Positions 1-5,233 of a DNA stretch of 5,233 bases are shown piece by piece (positions within the stretch are counted from its first letter, which is position 1; each line of letters starts with the position of its first letter). The stretch is from Pirellulales bacterium (lineage in GTDB: Bacteria > Planctomycetota > Planctomycetia > Pirellulales > Thermoguttaceae). The notes beneath the pieces were generated by a model, which was not told the origin of the DNA, did no database searches, and saw only the letters and a program-made list of their open reading frames with translations. Position numbers and translations under genes: made by a program. Location: the NCBI GenBank assembly GCA_030605745.1, contig JAUWHT010000325.1, forward strand, positions 1 to 5,233, given 5' to 3'.

Positions 1-1
1 A

Positions 2-35
2 CCGCCGGCACAACATGGCCGGCGGGACGCCGGCG
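2..35. repeat. GC-rich inverted repeat at the left edge
   Basis: CCGCCGGC (2-9) and GCCGGCGG (18-25) are perfect 8-bp complementary arms around an 8-base loop. A third GCCGGCG copy at 29-35 lies inside the self-complementary CGCCGGCG (28-35) and could pair with the first arm instead, so two alternative hairpins are possible. No T-run is visible on either strand before the window ends, so it cannot be called a terminator. It lies within the leader of the transcript expected from the leftward promoter at 90-61, which makes a 5'-UTR structure possible. The arms are seen directly; the role is a guess. Confidence 0.4.
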
Positions 36-60
36 TTACATGCGATGCTAGCACAACAAC

Positions 61-90
61 TAATTATGCACATTCCTACAACCCTGTCAA
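61..90 (-). promoter_or_regulatory. Leftward sigma-70-like promoter for a gene beyond the window
   Basis: On the minus strand a perfect TTGACA -35 (90-85) is followed by an AT-rich -10 region. It can be read as CATAAT (68-63, 16-base spacer), ATAATT (67-62, 17-base spacer, preceded by TGC as in an extended -10) or TAATTA (66-61, 18-base spacer). The start would be near position 55, with transcription leaving the window on the left. It lies downstream of the protease gene and its possible terminator, as expected for the start of a separate transcription unit. No convincing start codon with a ribosome binding site is visible before the edge. Confidence 0.5.
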
Positions 91-102
91 GCGCCAGAAT
101 CG

Positions 103-121
103 AAAAATTCGCCCCACGAAT
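103..121 (-). terminator. Weak rho-independent terminator candidate after the protease gene
   Basis: Read on the minus strand, ATTCG (121-117) and CGAAT (111-107) form a 5-bp stem with a 5-base loop, directly followed by four T residues (106-103). It lies about 58 bases after the protease stop and just before the next leftward promoter, which is where a terminator is expected. The stem is short and low in GC, so it would be weak. Confidence 0.33.
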
Positions 122-178
122 GCCGCTTATGGATAAGTGGTGGAGTAAACCATTGTAGCCAAACACTTTACGGCGAAA

Positions 179-613
179 TCAGAAAATATCCAGCATGTGT
201 TCACCGCCGTGTTCGGGATTGCCGATCAAACGTTGGTCGATCGGGTCGACGATGAAATCGAGACCTTCCAACGCGATCTGGCCGATTAGCACAGGACAGT
301 CGTCGGGGATTTCGGCAACGTCGGTGGTGAAATCGCGGCCCGCTATAGTCAGCCGCACTGCGGCGCAGATTCTCGTCCCGACGATTCCGCCCACGGTTCG
401 CACCCGCCGGGTGCGGTACGGCCTGAGGCCCAATTGGGCGACCATTCGTTTCGGCAGCGAGAGCATCACCGCGCCGGTGTCAACCAGTGCATCCGACACC
501 TCGACCGAACGAACCTGATCTACCGGCAGCGTTCCGGCTTCGGCCTTAAAGATGTCTTCCAGGTTCTCAATCTTCACAGCAACCTGAACCTTGCCCATCG
601 TTGAAATCTCCAT
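179..613 (-). CDS. Retropepsin-like clan AA aspartic protease
   Basis: This encodes a 144-residue protein of the single-domain, retroviral-type aspartic protease fold. The active-site motif is L-V-D-T-G-A at residues 43-48, with catalytic Asp45, followed by the hydrophobic LSLP strand. The flap-like segment is TVGGIVG (73-79). The second hydrophobic-hydrophobic-Gly motif is VLIG (108-111). The tail DPxxQRLIGNPEHGGE (123-138) is one I associate with a bacterial family common in planctomycetes. With one DTG per chain it should act as a homodimer. There is no signal peptide or membrane helix, so it is probably cytoplasmic; its substrate is unknown. I chose the ATG at 613 because a GGAGG lies 8 bases upstream. 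The open frame extends to a GTG at 640 that has no Shine-Dalgarno. An ATG at 600 (residue 6), with GGAG 9 bases upstream, is also possible. The fold is fairly certain, the biological role unknown. Confidence 0.85.
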   Translation of the reverse strand: MEISTMGKVQVAVKIENLEDIFKAEAGTLPVDQVRSVEVSDALVDTGAVMLSLPKRMVAQLGLRPYRTRRVRTVGGIVGTRICAAVRLTIAGRDFTTDVAEIPDDCPVLIGQIALEGLDFIVDPIDQRLIGNPEHGGEHMLDIF

Positions 614-621
614 GACGTGGT

Positions 622-626
622 CCTCC
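622..626 (-). promoter_or_regulatory. Shine-Dalgarno that sets the protease start
   Basis: GGAGG on the minus strand lies 8 bases before the ATG at 613-611. The longer open frame starting at the GTG at 640 has only pyrimidine-rich sequence upstream. This motif is the reason for choosing the shorter, 144-residue protein. Confidence 0.65.
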
Positions 627-675
627 ACTTCAGCCCCCACAGCAAGCTGGGAATGGGAGAAAATCTTACCCTACT

Positions 676-705
676 ATTGTATCACAATTGACAAGAACCA
701 GGCAA
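676..705 (-). promoter_or_regulatory. Sigma-70-like promoter for the protease gene
   Basis: On the minus strand TTGCCT (705-700) and TACAAT (681-676) are separated by 18 bases. The -10 is preceded by TGA (684-682), fitting an extended -10. The start would be near 669, giving a leader of about 56 bases to the ATG at 613. The region is clearly more AT-rich than its surroundings. It suggests the protease can be transcribed independently of the aminotransferase gene upstream. Confidence 0.5.
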
Positions 706-732
706 GTAAGGTGCTTGGCTGTTCGCGTTCTT
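693..732. repeat. Nested imperfect inverted repeat after the aminotransferase stop
   Basis: The outer arms AAGAAC (693-698) and GTTCTT (727-732) are perfect complements. Inside them AGGCAAG (700-706) pairs with CTTGGCT (714-720) with one mismatch around a 7-base loop. The structure starts 4 bases after the aminotransferase stop codon, so in the minus-strand transcript it could form a 3'-end hairpin. No T-run follows, so it is not a standard intrinsic terminator. It covers the -35 element of the protease promoter, so a protein-binding site is an alternative. Confidence 0.35.
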
Positions 733-736
733 ATAG

Positions 737-1852
737 TCAGCCCTGCTTGCCCAGCTTCCTCAACGCTTCGATTCCCCGCTCGATCACCGAATCCTCCGCT
801 GCGTAGGAGATGCGGAAGTGGGTGTTGTGGTGGCTGAAGATGCAGCCGGGGATGATTAGTAGTTGGTGTTTGGTAATCGCTTTCTCGACAAATTCCATGC
901 CGGTGCCCCAGGGGAACTTAGGATAGACGTAGAACGCGCCGCCGGGGTGGACCAGTTCATAATCGTCGGCCAGGCCGGCAAGCAGCAGGTCGCGCTTGCG
1001 GCGGTAGGCAGCGATCTGTGGGCTCATGTCGACGTCCATAGCTACTGCGCCGGCCAATTGGAAGGGGTGCGGGGCGCAAACGAAACTGTATTGTTGGAGC
1101 TTGACCATCTCGCGAATGATCGGCGCCGGGCCGTGGGCGAAACCCAGCCGCCAGCCGGGCATCCCGTACGTCTTGCTGAACCCGTCGACTACCAGCGTTT
1201 GCGGATTATACTCGGCCGGCGAGACCGAGGGCCCTTCGTAGCAGAAGTCGCGGTAGATCTCGTCGCTTATGAGGACCACATCCCGCTCCAGCGCCAACTT
1301 AGCCAGCCCGCGGACCTCTTCCCGCCCGGCCACTACCCCTGTCGGATTGCCCGGGCTGTTGAAGATGATCGCCTTGGTGCGCGGGGTGATCGCGTCGGCT
1401 ACGCGCTCCAGATCGATGCGGAAGTCGGGATACGTATCAATGTAGACCACCTTGCCGCCGGCCACGCCGGCCAGCGAATCGTACATCACGAAGTACGGAT
1501 CGAAGACGATTACCTCGTCGCCGGGGTTGATGAGCACCAACAGCGCCAGCATCAGCCCGCCGCTGGTGCCGCAGGTGACAAACACCTGGCGGTCGTCGTG
1601 GCCGTATTGCCGGTCGATCTGCGCTTGCAGCTTATCGCGCAGCACGGGCATCCCCTGCGACAGGGCGTAGCCGTTCTTGCGGCTTTGGATCGCATCGACG
1701 GCGGCCCGGCGGACTTCTTCCGGCACGTCGAAGTCGGGCTGACCGATCGACAGGTCGATCGGGTCGGTCATCTTCGCACCCAACTCAAACACCCGGCGGA
1801 TGCCCGAGGCGTCGAAGCATCGCGTACGATCGGCGATCCAGTGTTCGGGCAT
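737..1852 (-). CDS. Class I/II PLP-dependent aminotransferase
   Basis: This encodes a 371-residue fold-type I aminotransferase, predicted to move an amino group between an amino acid and a 2-oxo acid using pyridoxal phosphate in the cytoplasm. Landmarks run in family order. IGQPDFDVP (36-44) is the N-terminal substrate segment and GTSGG (95-99) the cofactor-phosphate loop. Tyr120 in DPYF is likely to stack on the cofactor ring. SPGNPTG (166-172) carries Asn169, and SDEIY (196-200) carries Asp197 and Tyr200. Lys227 in FSKTYGMPGWRLG is the Schiff-base lysine, and Arg347 in HFRISYA should bind the substrate carboxylate. All key residues are present, so it should be active. At 371 residues it is slightly short for the aspartate aminotransferase-like subgroup. 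Substrate specificity cannot be read from sequence. The ATG has AAGGA (1862-1858) 5 bases upstream, supporting this start. The gene sits 158 bases downstream of the phosphohexomutase-like gene, with a large palindrome between them, so co-transcription is uncertain. Confidence 0.93.
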   Translation of the reverse strand: MPEHWIADRTRCFDASGIRRVFELGAKMTDPIDLSIGQPDFDVPEEVRRAAVDAIQSRKNGYALSQGMPVLRDKLQAQIDRQYGHDDRQVFVTCGTSGGLMLALLVLINPGDEVIVFDPYFVMYDSLAGVAGGKVVYIDTYPDFRIDLERVADAITPRTKAIIFNSPGNPTGVVAGREEVRGLAKLALERDVVLISDEIYRDFCYEGPSVSPAEYNPQTLVVDGFSKTYGMPGWRLGFAHGPAPIIREMVKLQQYSFVCAPHPFQLAGAVAMDVDMSPQIAAYRRKRDLLLAGLADDYELVHPGGAFYVYPKFPWGTGMEFVEKAITKHQLLIIPGCIFSHHNTHFRISYAAEDSVIERGIEALRKLGKQG

Positions 1853-1918
1853 GGTTTTCCTTGCGCAATGGGATGTTTAGGGCTCGCGCACAAATAACTT
1901 GTACGAAGTCCACCAAGA

Positions 1919-1994
1919 GTGGCACGTCCCTGAGCGCAGCGAAGGGCGTGTTTGGGGCACCTTGCCACGCCCTTCGTTCCTCAGGGCATGCCAC
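1919..1994. repeat. Long imperfect palindrome, REP-like intergenic element
   Basis: The left arm (1919-1950) and right arm (1966-1994) are inverted copies around a 15-base loop. About 25 positions pair: GTGGCA, one G, CCCTGAG and an 11-base CGAAGGGCGTG block. They are interrupted by one mismatch, a one-base bulge and a small internal loop (5 versus 3 bases). The single mismatch (1925 with its partner) becomes a G-U wobble in minus-strand RNA, the sense of the flanking genes, but an A-C clash in plus-strand RNA. It begins 16 bases after the phosphohexomutase-like stop. No T-run follows, so it is not a normal intrinsic terminator. The core resembles dispersed intergenic palindromes I recall from many bacterial genomes, but family membership cannot be shown from one copy. 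Confidence 0.75.
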
Positions 1995-2010
1995 CAATTT
2001 GTACCATATT

Positions 2011-3279
2011 CTACCCCGGCGCCGCTTCCCGGTCGAGGACCTCGGACAGATGACGGTCGCTTCGGCTGAGCAGAACCAGCAACAGCGTGAGGGTCATCAG
2101 TGCGTCGGGCAACGGTGGATGGCCGTCGGCGTACCAGAAGCGTCCGCTGGGTCCACCGCCGAATCGTGCACCGTGTCGGCACATCGTGGTGGCCATTTCT
2201 GAGCGACGGGAATCCGCCAGCACAACTGTCGCGCCGGTTCCGCCGATCGCTTGAGCAACTGCCGGCGAGGTGCCCTCTTCCAGAACGACGACGGCTTGCG
2301 GGTCTTCGGCCAACCGGTGGCGGGCCAATAGCAACAGCAATCGCTCGGGCTGCACCCGGCGGCCTTGCTCGTCGAGCACGCGGCAGGTCTCGCCACTGCC
2401 GTCGATGCACACAGCGAAATGGGCTTCGTCGGCGCCGGCCTGCTCGCACAGCCGGTCCGTGGTGGTTCGGCGTGGGATGATCCGGCACGCGGTCGGCTCG
2501 ATCAATTTCTCAAAATACCCGACCAGCGGACCGCAGCGGGTGTCGAGTACCAGCCGCAGCGGCCGCAGCGCGTGATAGTACCCCGCCAAGCCGGCCAGGT
2601 AGGGGACCTCGGCCTGGAACCGCCGCAACGAGCCGTACGTCCGCGTGGGACGGTCGACGCCGGTTTGATAAACCTGCTTCAACTGCTCCAGTGGTCCACC
2701 CGCCGAGATGGGCCCCGAACTGTCGTCCCAGAACGTCAAGCCGACCGCGTGCGGTTTCTCGCCCGGGTTGCCCACCAGCATACCGCCCGTGCAGCCCAGA
2801 TGGTCGATGGCAAAGGCCAGGCACGCGCTGGTGGCCGGTCCGATGTCCAGCAGATGGCAACCGGCCCAGCGAAGCCCTTCTGCCACGGCGGCCAACAGTT
2901 CGCAGCTCGCCGGCCGGCCGTCCCCGGCCAGCGCCACCACCGGTGGTCGGCTGTGGGAGGCGACTCCGTCGGCGATGTGATGCTGCAATGTCACGCCGAA
3001 AGCGGCCGCCATGCCGTGTGCCGCAGCGGGGTCCAGTTCGTTCAGATAGACGCCTTCGGCCCCCTCGTCGAAAAACAACGACTGCGGCCGGCCCCGCAGC
3101 CGGGTCTCGACCAGTTGTTCCACCTGCCTGGCCGAGAGCGTGCCCGTGTCGTCCCGATGCAGACACTGCCGGCAGCCCGGGTAGAACCGAGCCAGTCGCC
3201 CCAGGTGGACCGCCCGAGAGATCGGGTAGCTCTTGCCCGGACAGCGATATTCGACGGGTTGCTCTGCGTGCTTCGCCAC
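2011..3279 (-). CDS. Degenerate phosphohexomutase-superfamily protein with Cys-rich N-terminal extension
   Basis: This 422-residue protein has the layout of an alpha-D-phosphohexomutase (phosphoglucomutase/phosphomannomutase), but its active site has decayed. GVYLNELDPAAA (76-87), VVALAGDGRPASCELL (114-129), GLRWAGCHLLDIG (135-147) and GGMLVGNP (165-172) follow domain 1, yet the usual TASHNP phosphoserine loop has no serine or histidine here. Domain 2 follows (LRLVLDTRCGP, 241-251). The metal loop DGDxDR is reduced to DGSGETCR (293-300), keeping only the first Asp. The sugar loop GExSGH reads GGPSGR (375-380). The chain ends soon after, at LSEVLD, so the phosphate-binding domain 4 is absent. 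Residues 1-65 are an extension with Cys13, Cys36, Cys39 and His41, a possible metal knuckle. Catalysis is unlikely; a sugar-phosphate-sensing or structural role is a guess. The start is a GTG with GGTGGA 5 bases upstream, and an in-frame stop lies further upstream. It diverges from glnS. Confidence 0.8.
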   Translation of the reverse strand: MAKHAEQPVEYRCPGKSYPISRAVHLGRLARFYPGCRQCLHRDDTGTLSARQVEQLVETRLRGRPQSLFFDEGAEGVYLNELDPAAAHGMAAAFGVTLQHHIADGVASHSRPPVVALAGDGRPASCELLAAVAEGLRWAGCHLLDIGPATSACLAFAIDHLGCTGGMLVGNPGEKPHAVGLTFWDDSSGPISAGGPLEQLKQVYQTGVDRPTRTYGSLRRFQAEVPYLAGLAGYYHALRPLRLVLDTRCGPLVGYFEKLIEPTACRIIPRRTTTDRLCEQAGADEAHFAVCIDGSGETCRVLDEQGRRVQPERLLLLLARHRLAEDPQAVVVLEEGTSPAVAQAIGGTGATVVLADSRRSEMATTMCRHGARFGGGPSGRFWYADGHPPLPDALMTLTLLLVLLSRSDRHLSEVLDREAAPG

Positions 3280-3313
3280 GTCAATCCACCATTGGAGAGA
3301 ACCAAGGGGAAAT

Positions 3314-3343
3314 ACTTTAGGCCGATTGACCCCTTCGCGTCAA
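3314..3343 (-). promoter_or_regulatory. Promoter of the phosphohexomutase-like gene
   Basis: On the minus strand TTGACG (3343-3338) and TAAAGT (3319-3314) are separated by 18 bases. The -35 matches consensus at five of six positions and the -10 at four of six. The start would fall near 3307, giving a leader of about 27 bases to the GTG at 3279. It is interleaved with the glnS promoter on the opposite strand. Confidence 0.45.
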
Positions 3344-3353
3344 GAGGTATACT
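3326..3353 (+). promoter_or_regulatory. Promoter of glnS
   Basis: TTGACC (3326-3331) and TATACT (3348-3353) are separated by 16 bases, a near-consensus sigma-70 pair. The start would be near 3360, giving a leader of about 34 bases to the glnS ATG. Its -35 lies within the spacer of the divergent promoter and the converse also holds, so RNA polymerase could not occupy both at once. Confidence 0.6.
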
Positions 3354-3393
3354 TCTTCCTTGAACGTGAACAAACACTAACAGAGCCGCGGAT

Positions 3394-5100
3394 ATGAGTG
3401 CAAACAATTCCACTGCCTCGCTGAACTTTATCCAGAGTATCGTTGCGGAAGACCTGGAGACCGACAAATACGGTGGTCGGGTCCATACCCGGTTTCCGCC
3501 CGAGCCGAACGGGTATCTGCATATTGGTCATGCCAAGGCGATTTGCCTGAACTTTGGGTTGGCCGCCGAACACGAGGGCGGGCTGTGCAACCTGCGGTTC
3601 GACGATACTAATCCAACCAAGGAAGAAGAGGAATACGTCGAATCGATCAAGCAGGACGTCCGCTGGCTGGGGTTCGATTGGGAGGATCGGCTGTTCTATG
3701 CTTCGGACTATTTTGAGCAGATGTATCAGTACGCTGTGCAGTTGATCGAGGCCGGCAAAGCGTACGTTTGTGACCTGAGCGCCGAGGAGACCAGAGAGTA
3801 CCGCGGCACCTTGACCGAGCCGGGCAAGGATAGCCCGTATCGGGACCGCTCGGCCGAAGAGAACCTTGACCTGTTCGAGCGAATGCGCCGCGGCGAGTTT
3901 CCCGACGGCTCGCGCACGTTGCGAGCGAAGATCGACATGGCCTCGCCCAACTTGAACATGCGCGACCCGGTGATGTACCGTGTGCTGCGGGCAACACATC
4001 ATCGCACGGGCGATAGGTGGTGCATCTACCCCATGTACGACTGGGCCCATGGGCTGGAAGATTCTATCGAAGGGATCACCCATTCGATCTGCACGTTGGA
4101 ATTCGAGAACCATCGCCCGTTGTACGATTGGTTTTTGGACCAGTTGGGCGTCTACCATCCACAGCAGATCGAGTTCGCTCGGCTGAATCTTACTTACACG
4201 GTGATGAGCAAGCGGAAGCTGCTGGAACTGGTCCGAGAGGGTAAAGTCAGTGGCTGGGACGATCCGCGAATGCCTACCATCTGCGGCTTGTGCAGACGCG
4301 GCTACACGCCCGAGTCGATCCAAAACTTCTGCGAGCGGATTGGAGTGGCCAAGTTCAACAGCACCATCGACATTGCACTGCTGGAGCACTGTGTCCGGGA
4401 AGACCTCAACAAGCGCACACCGCGCGTGATGGGCGTACTGCGGCCGCTTCGGGTGGTAATCGACAACTACCCGGAAGACCAGGTCGAGGAACTGGACGCC
4501 GTGAACAACCCGGAAGACTCCGGCATGGGTACGCGAAAGGTTCCATTCTCGCGTGTGCTGTACATCGAGCGAGAGGACTTTCGTGAAGACCCGCCGAAGA
4601 AGTTTTTCCGCCTGGCCCCCGGTCGCGAGGTACGGCTACGATACGCGTACTACATCACGTGCGTGGGGATAGTCAAGGACGAGAAAACGGGCCAAGTAGT
4701 CGAGTTGCACTGCACCTACGATCCGCAGACGCGCGGTGGCTGGGCTGCGGACGGGCGCAAGGTGAAGTCGACGATCCACTGGGTCTCGGCCGCCCATGCG
4801 CTAAGGGCCGAAGTACGGCTCTACGATCACCTGTTCACCAGAGAAGACCCGGAAGATGTAGAAGAAGGTTCCGACTTCAAAACCTGTTTGAACCCGAACT
4901 CACTTCAGACGTTGAGTTGCTGCCGCGTTGAGCCTAGCCTGGCAGGTGCAGCACCGGGAAGCCGGTACCAGTTCGAGAGACAGGGCTATTTCTGCGTCGA
5001 CAGCGATTCCTCCGAGGGAACGCTGGTACTGAATCGGACCGTATCGTTGCGCGATTCCTGGGCCAAGATCGAGAAGGCGCAGGAGAAGAAGAAAGTTTAG
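3394..5100 (+). CDS. glnS: Glutaminyl-tRNA synthetase
   Basis: This 568-residue class I synthetase charges tRNA-Gln with glutamine using ATP. The Rossmann catalytic domain opens with FPPEPNGYLHIGH, whose HIGH motif is residues 43-46. RFDDTNP follows; Asp70 corresponds to the glutamine-binding Asp66 of the E. coli enzyme. Later come CIYPMYDWAHGLEDSIEGITHS and the KMSKS-type loop VMSKRK (270-275). From about residue 345 the sequence follows the two beta-barrel anticodon-binding domains of GlnRS (VPFSRVLYIEREDF, RLAPGREVRLRYAY, KSTIHWVSAAHA, YFCVDSD), which sets it apart from bacterial GluRS with its helical anticodon domain. Similarity to E. coli GlnS (554 residues) runs end to end, with only a Lys-rich tail added. 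The ATG places NFI at nearly the E. coli position. There is no good Shine-Dalgarno. CGLC (297-300) and CC (509-510) are cysteines absent at the matching E. coli positions as I recall them. The gene appears intact and housekeeping, driven by its own promoter. Confidence 0.98.
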   Translation: MSANNSTASLNFIQSIVAEDLETDKYGGRVHTRFPPEPNGYLHIGHAKAICLNFGLAAEHEGGLCNLRFDDTNPTKEEEEYVESIKQDVRWLGFDWEDRLFYASDYFEQMYQYAVQLIEAGKAYVCDLSAEETREYRGTLTEPGKDSPYRDRSAEENLDLFERMRRGEFPDGSRTLRAKIDMASPNLNMRDPVMYRVLRATHHRTGDRWCIYPMYDWAHGLEDSIEGITHSICTLEFENHRPLYDWFLDQLGVYHPQQIEFARLNLTYTVMSKRKLLELVREGKVSGWDDPRMPTICGLCRRGYTPESIQNFCERIGVAKFNSTIDIALLEHCVREDLNKRTPRVMGVLRPLRVVIDNYPEDQVEELDAVNNPEDSGMGTRKVPFSRVLYIEREDFREDPPKKFFRLAPGREVRLRYAYYITCVGIVKDEKTGQVVELHCTYDPQTRGGWAADGRKVKSTIHWVSAAHALRAEVRLYDHLFTREDPEDVEEGSDFKTCLNPNSLQTLSCCRVEPSLAGAAPGSRYQFERQGYFCVDSDSSEGTLVLNRTVSLRDSWAKIEKAQEKKKV

Positions 5101-5104
5101 CCGC

Positions 5105-5121
5105 CGGGCTTGCCCGATTTT
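5105..5121 (+). terminator. Short stem-loop terminator candidate after glnS
   Basis: CGGG (5105-5108) and CCCG (5113-5116) form a 4-bp GC stem with a CTTG loop, followed by ATTTT (5117-5121). It begins 4 bases after the glnS stop codon. The stem is very short, so it is weak as an intrinsic terminator. A run of six T follows at about 5132-5137, and a small hairpin CAGTT-GGG-AACTG lies at 5153-5165, but neither combines into a stronger terminator. Confidence 0.33.
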
Positions 5122-5178
5122 CCGCAGGTTGTTTTTTCTGCTAAGACGATGGCAGTTGGGAACTGGGCGGCCGGGGCG

Positions 5179-5217
5179 AAAAAAAGGTTGAAAATCCGAT
5201 AAATGTTAAAATAGGTA
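5179..5217 (+). promoter_or_regulatory. A-rich promoter-like tail at the right edge
   Basis: After GC-rich sequence the composition changes abruptly to A-rich, beginning with a run of seven A (5179-5185). TTGAAA (5188-5193) is followed 18 bases later by TAGGTA (5212-5217). A better-looking TAAAAT (5207-5212) is only 13 bases from the -35, which is too close. The arrangement suggests a plus-strand promoter for a gene beyond the right edge, but the match is poor and no downstream gene is visible. Confidence 0.25.
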
Positions 5218-5233
5218 AACTTGCGCTGTGGAG

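Noticed and set aside
614..640. N-terminal extension of the protease from the GTG at 640
   Set aside because: No Shine-Dalgarno precedes the GTG, whereas GGAGG sits 8 bases before the ATG at 613 and lies inside the extension.
863..1897. Long plus-strand open frame of 344 codons opposite the aminotransferase gene
   Set aside because: It is a mirror of the aminotransferase in GC-rich DNA; the translation has no recognisable motifs, while the minus strand carries every PLP-enzyme motif.
1919..1994. Classical rho-independent terminator
   Set aside because: The stem is long, but no T-run follows on either strand, so it is listed as a palindromic repeat instead.
1877..2488. Minus-strand open frame overlapping the 3' part of the phosphohexomutase-like gene and the palindrome
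   Set aside because: Arg-rich out-of-frame translation typical of GC-rich shadows; no ribosome binding site or known motif.
2365..3363. Long plus-strand open frame of 332 codons opposite the phosphohexomutase-like gene
   Set aside because: Low-complexity, Arg/Gln/Pro-rich translation without domain motifs; the opposite strand encodes a coherent fold. It would also run into the glnS promoter region.
3340..4389. Minus-strand open frame of 349 codons opposite glnS
   Set aside because: glnS is unambiguous on the plus strand; this is an antisense shadow.
1..5233. CRISPR array, tRNA or rRNA gene, insertion sequence
   Set aside because: No regularly spaced direct repeats, no cloverleaf-like segment and no transposase-like reading frame were seen on either strand.

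Overview
The window looks like a piece of a bacterial chromosome of moderately high GC, with no sign of phage, plasmid or insertion sequence. The most likely source is a planctomycete. This rests on the style of the clan AA aspartic protease, the odd phosphohexomutase-like protein and a glutaminyl-tRNA synthetase with an unconvincing Shine-Dalgarno, and it is an inference, not a proven assignment.

Four protein genes are supported. Three lie head-to-tail on the minus strand: a degenerate phosphohexomutase-superfamily protein with a Cys-containing N-terminal extension (3279 to 2011), a class I/II PLP-dependent aminotransferase (1852 to 737), and a small retropepsin-like clan AA aspartic protease (613 to 179). 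The fourth, glnS, is on the plus strand (3394 to 5100) and diverges from the phosphohexomutase-like gene. The 114-base gap between the two holds a back-to-back pair of sigma-70-like promoters whose elements interleave.

The intergenic gaps carry structure. A long imperfect palindrome (1919-1994) separates the phosphohexomutase-like gene from the aminotransferase gene. A smaller nested inverted repeat (693-732) follows the aminotransferase stop and overlaps the promoter proposed for the protease gene. Downstream of the protease there is a weak terminator (121-103), then a good leftward promoter (90-61) and a GC-rich hairpin at the window edge. Together these suggest that another minus-strand transcription unit begins just outside the window. 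The 133 bases after glnS hold a short stem-loop terminator candidate and an A-rich, promoter-like tail.

The genes do not form an obvious single pathway. glnS is housekeeping translation, the aminotransferase is amino-acid metabolism of unknown specificity, and the protease appears to have its own promoter. I see no defence system, CRISPR array, tRNA or mobile gene. The item most worth following up is the phosphohexomutase-like protein, which keeps the fold signature but has lost the catalytic serine, most of the metal loop and the C-terminal domain.
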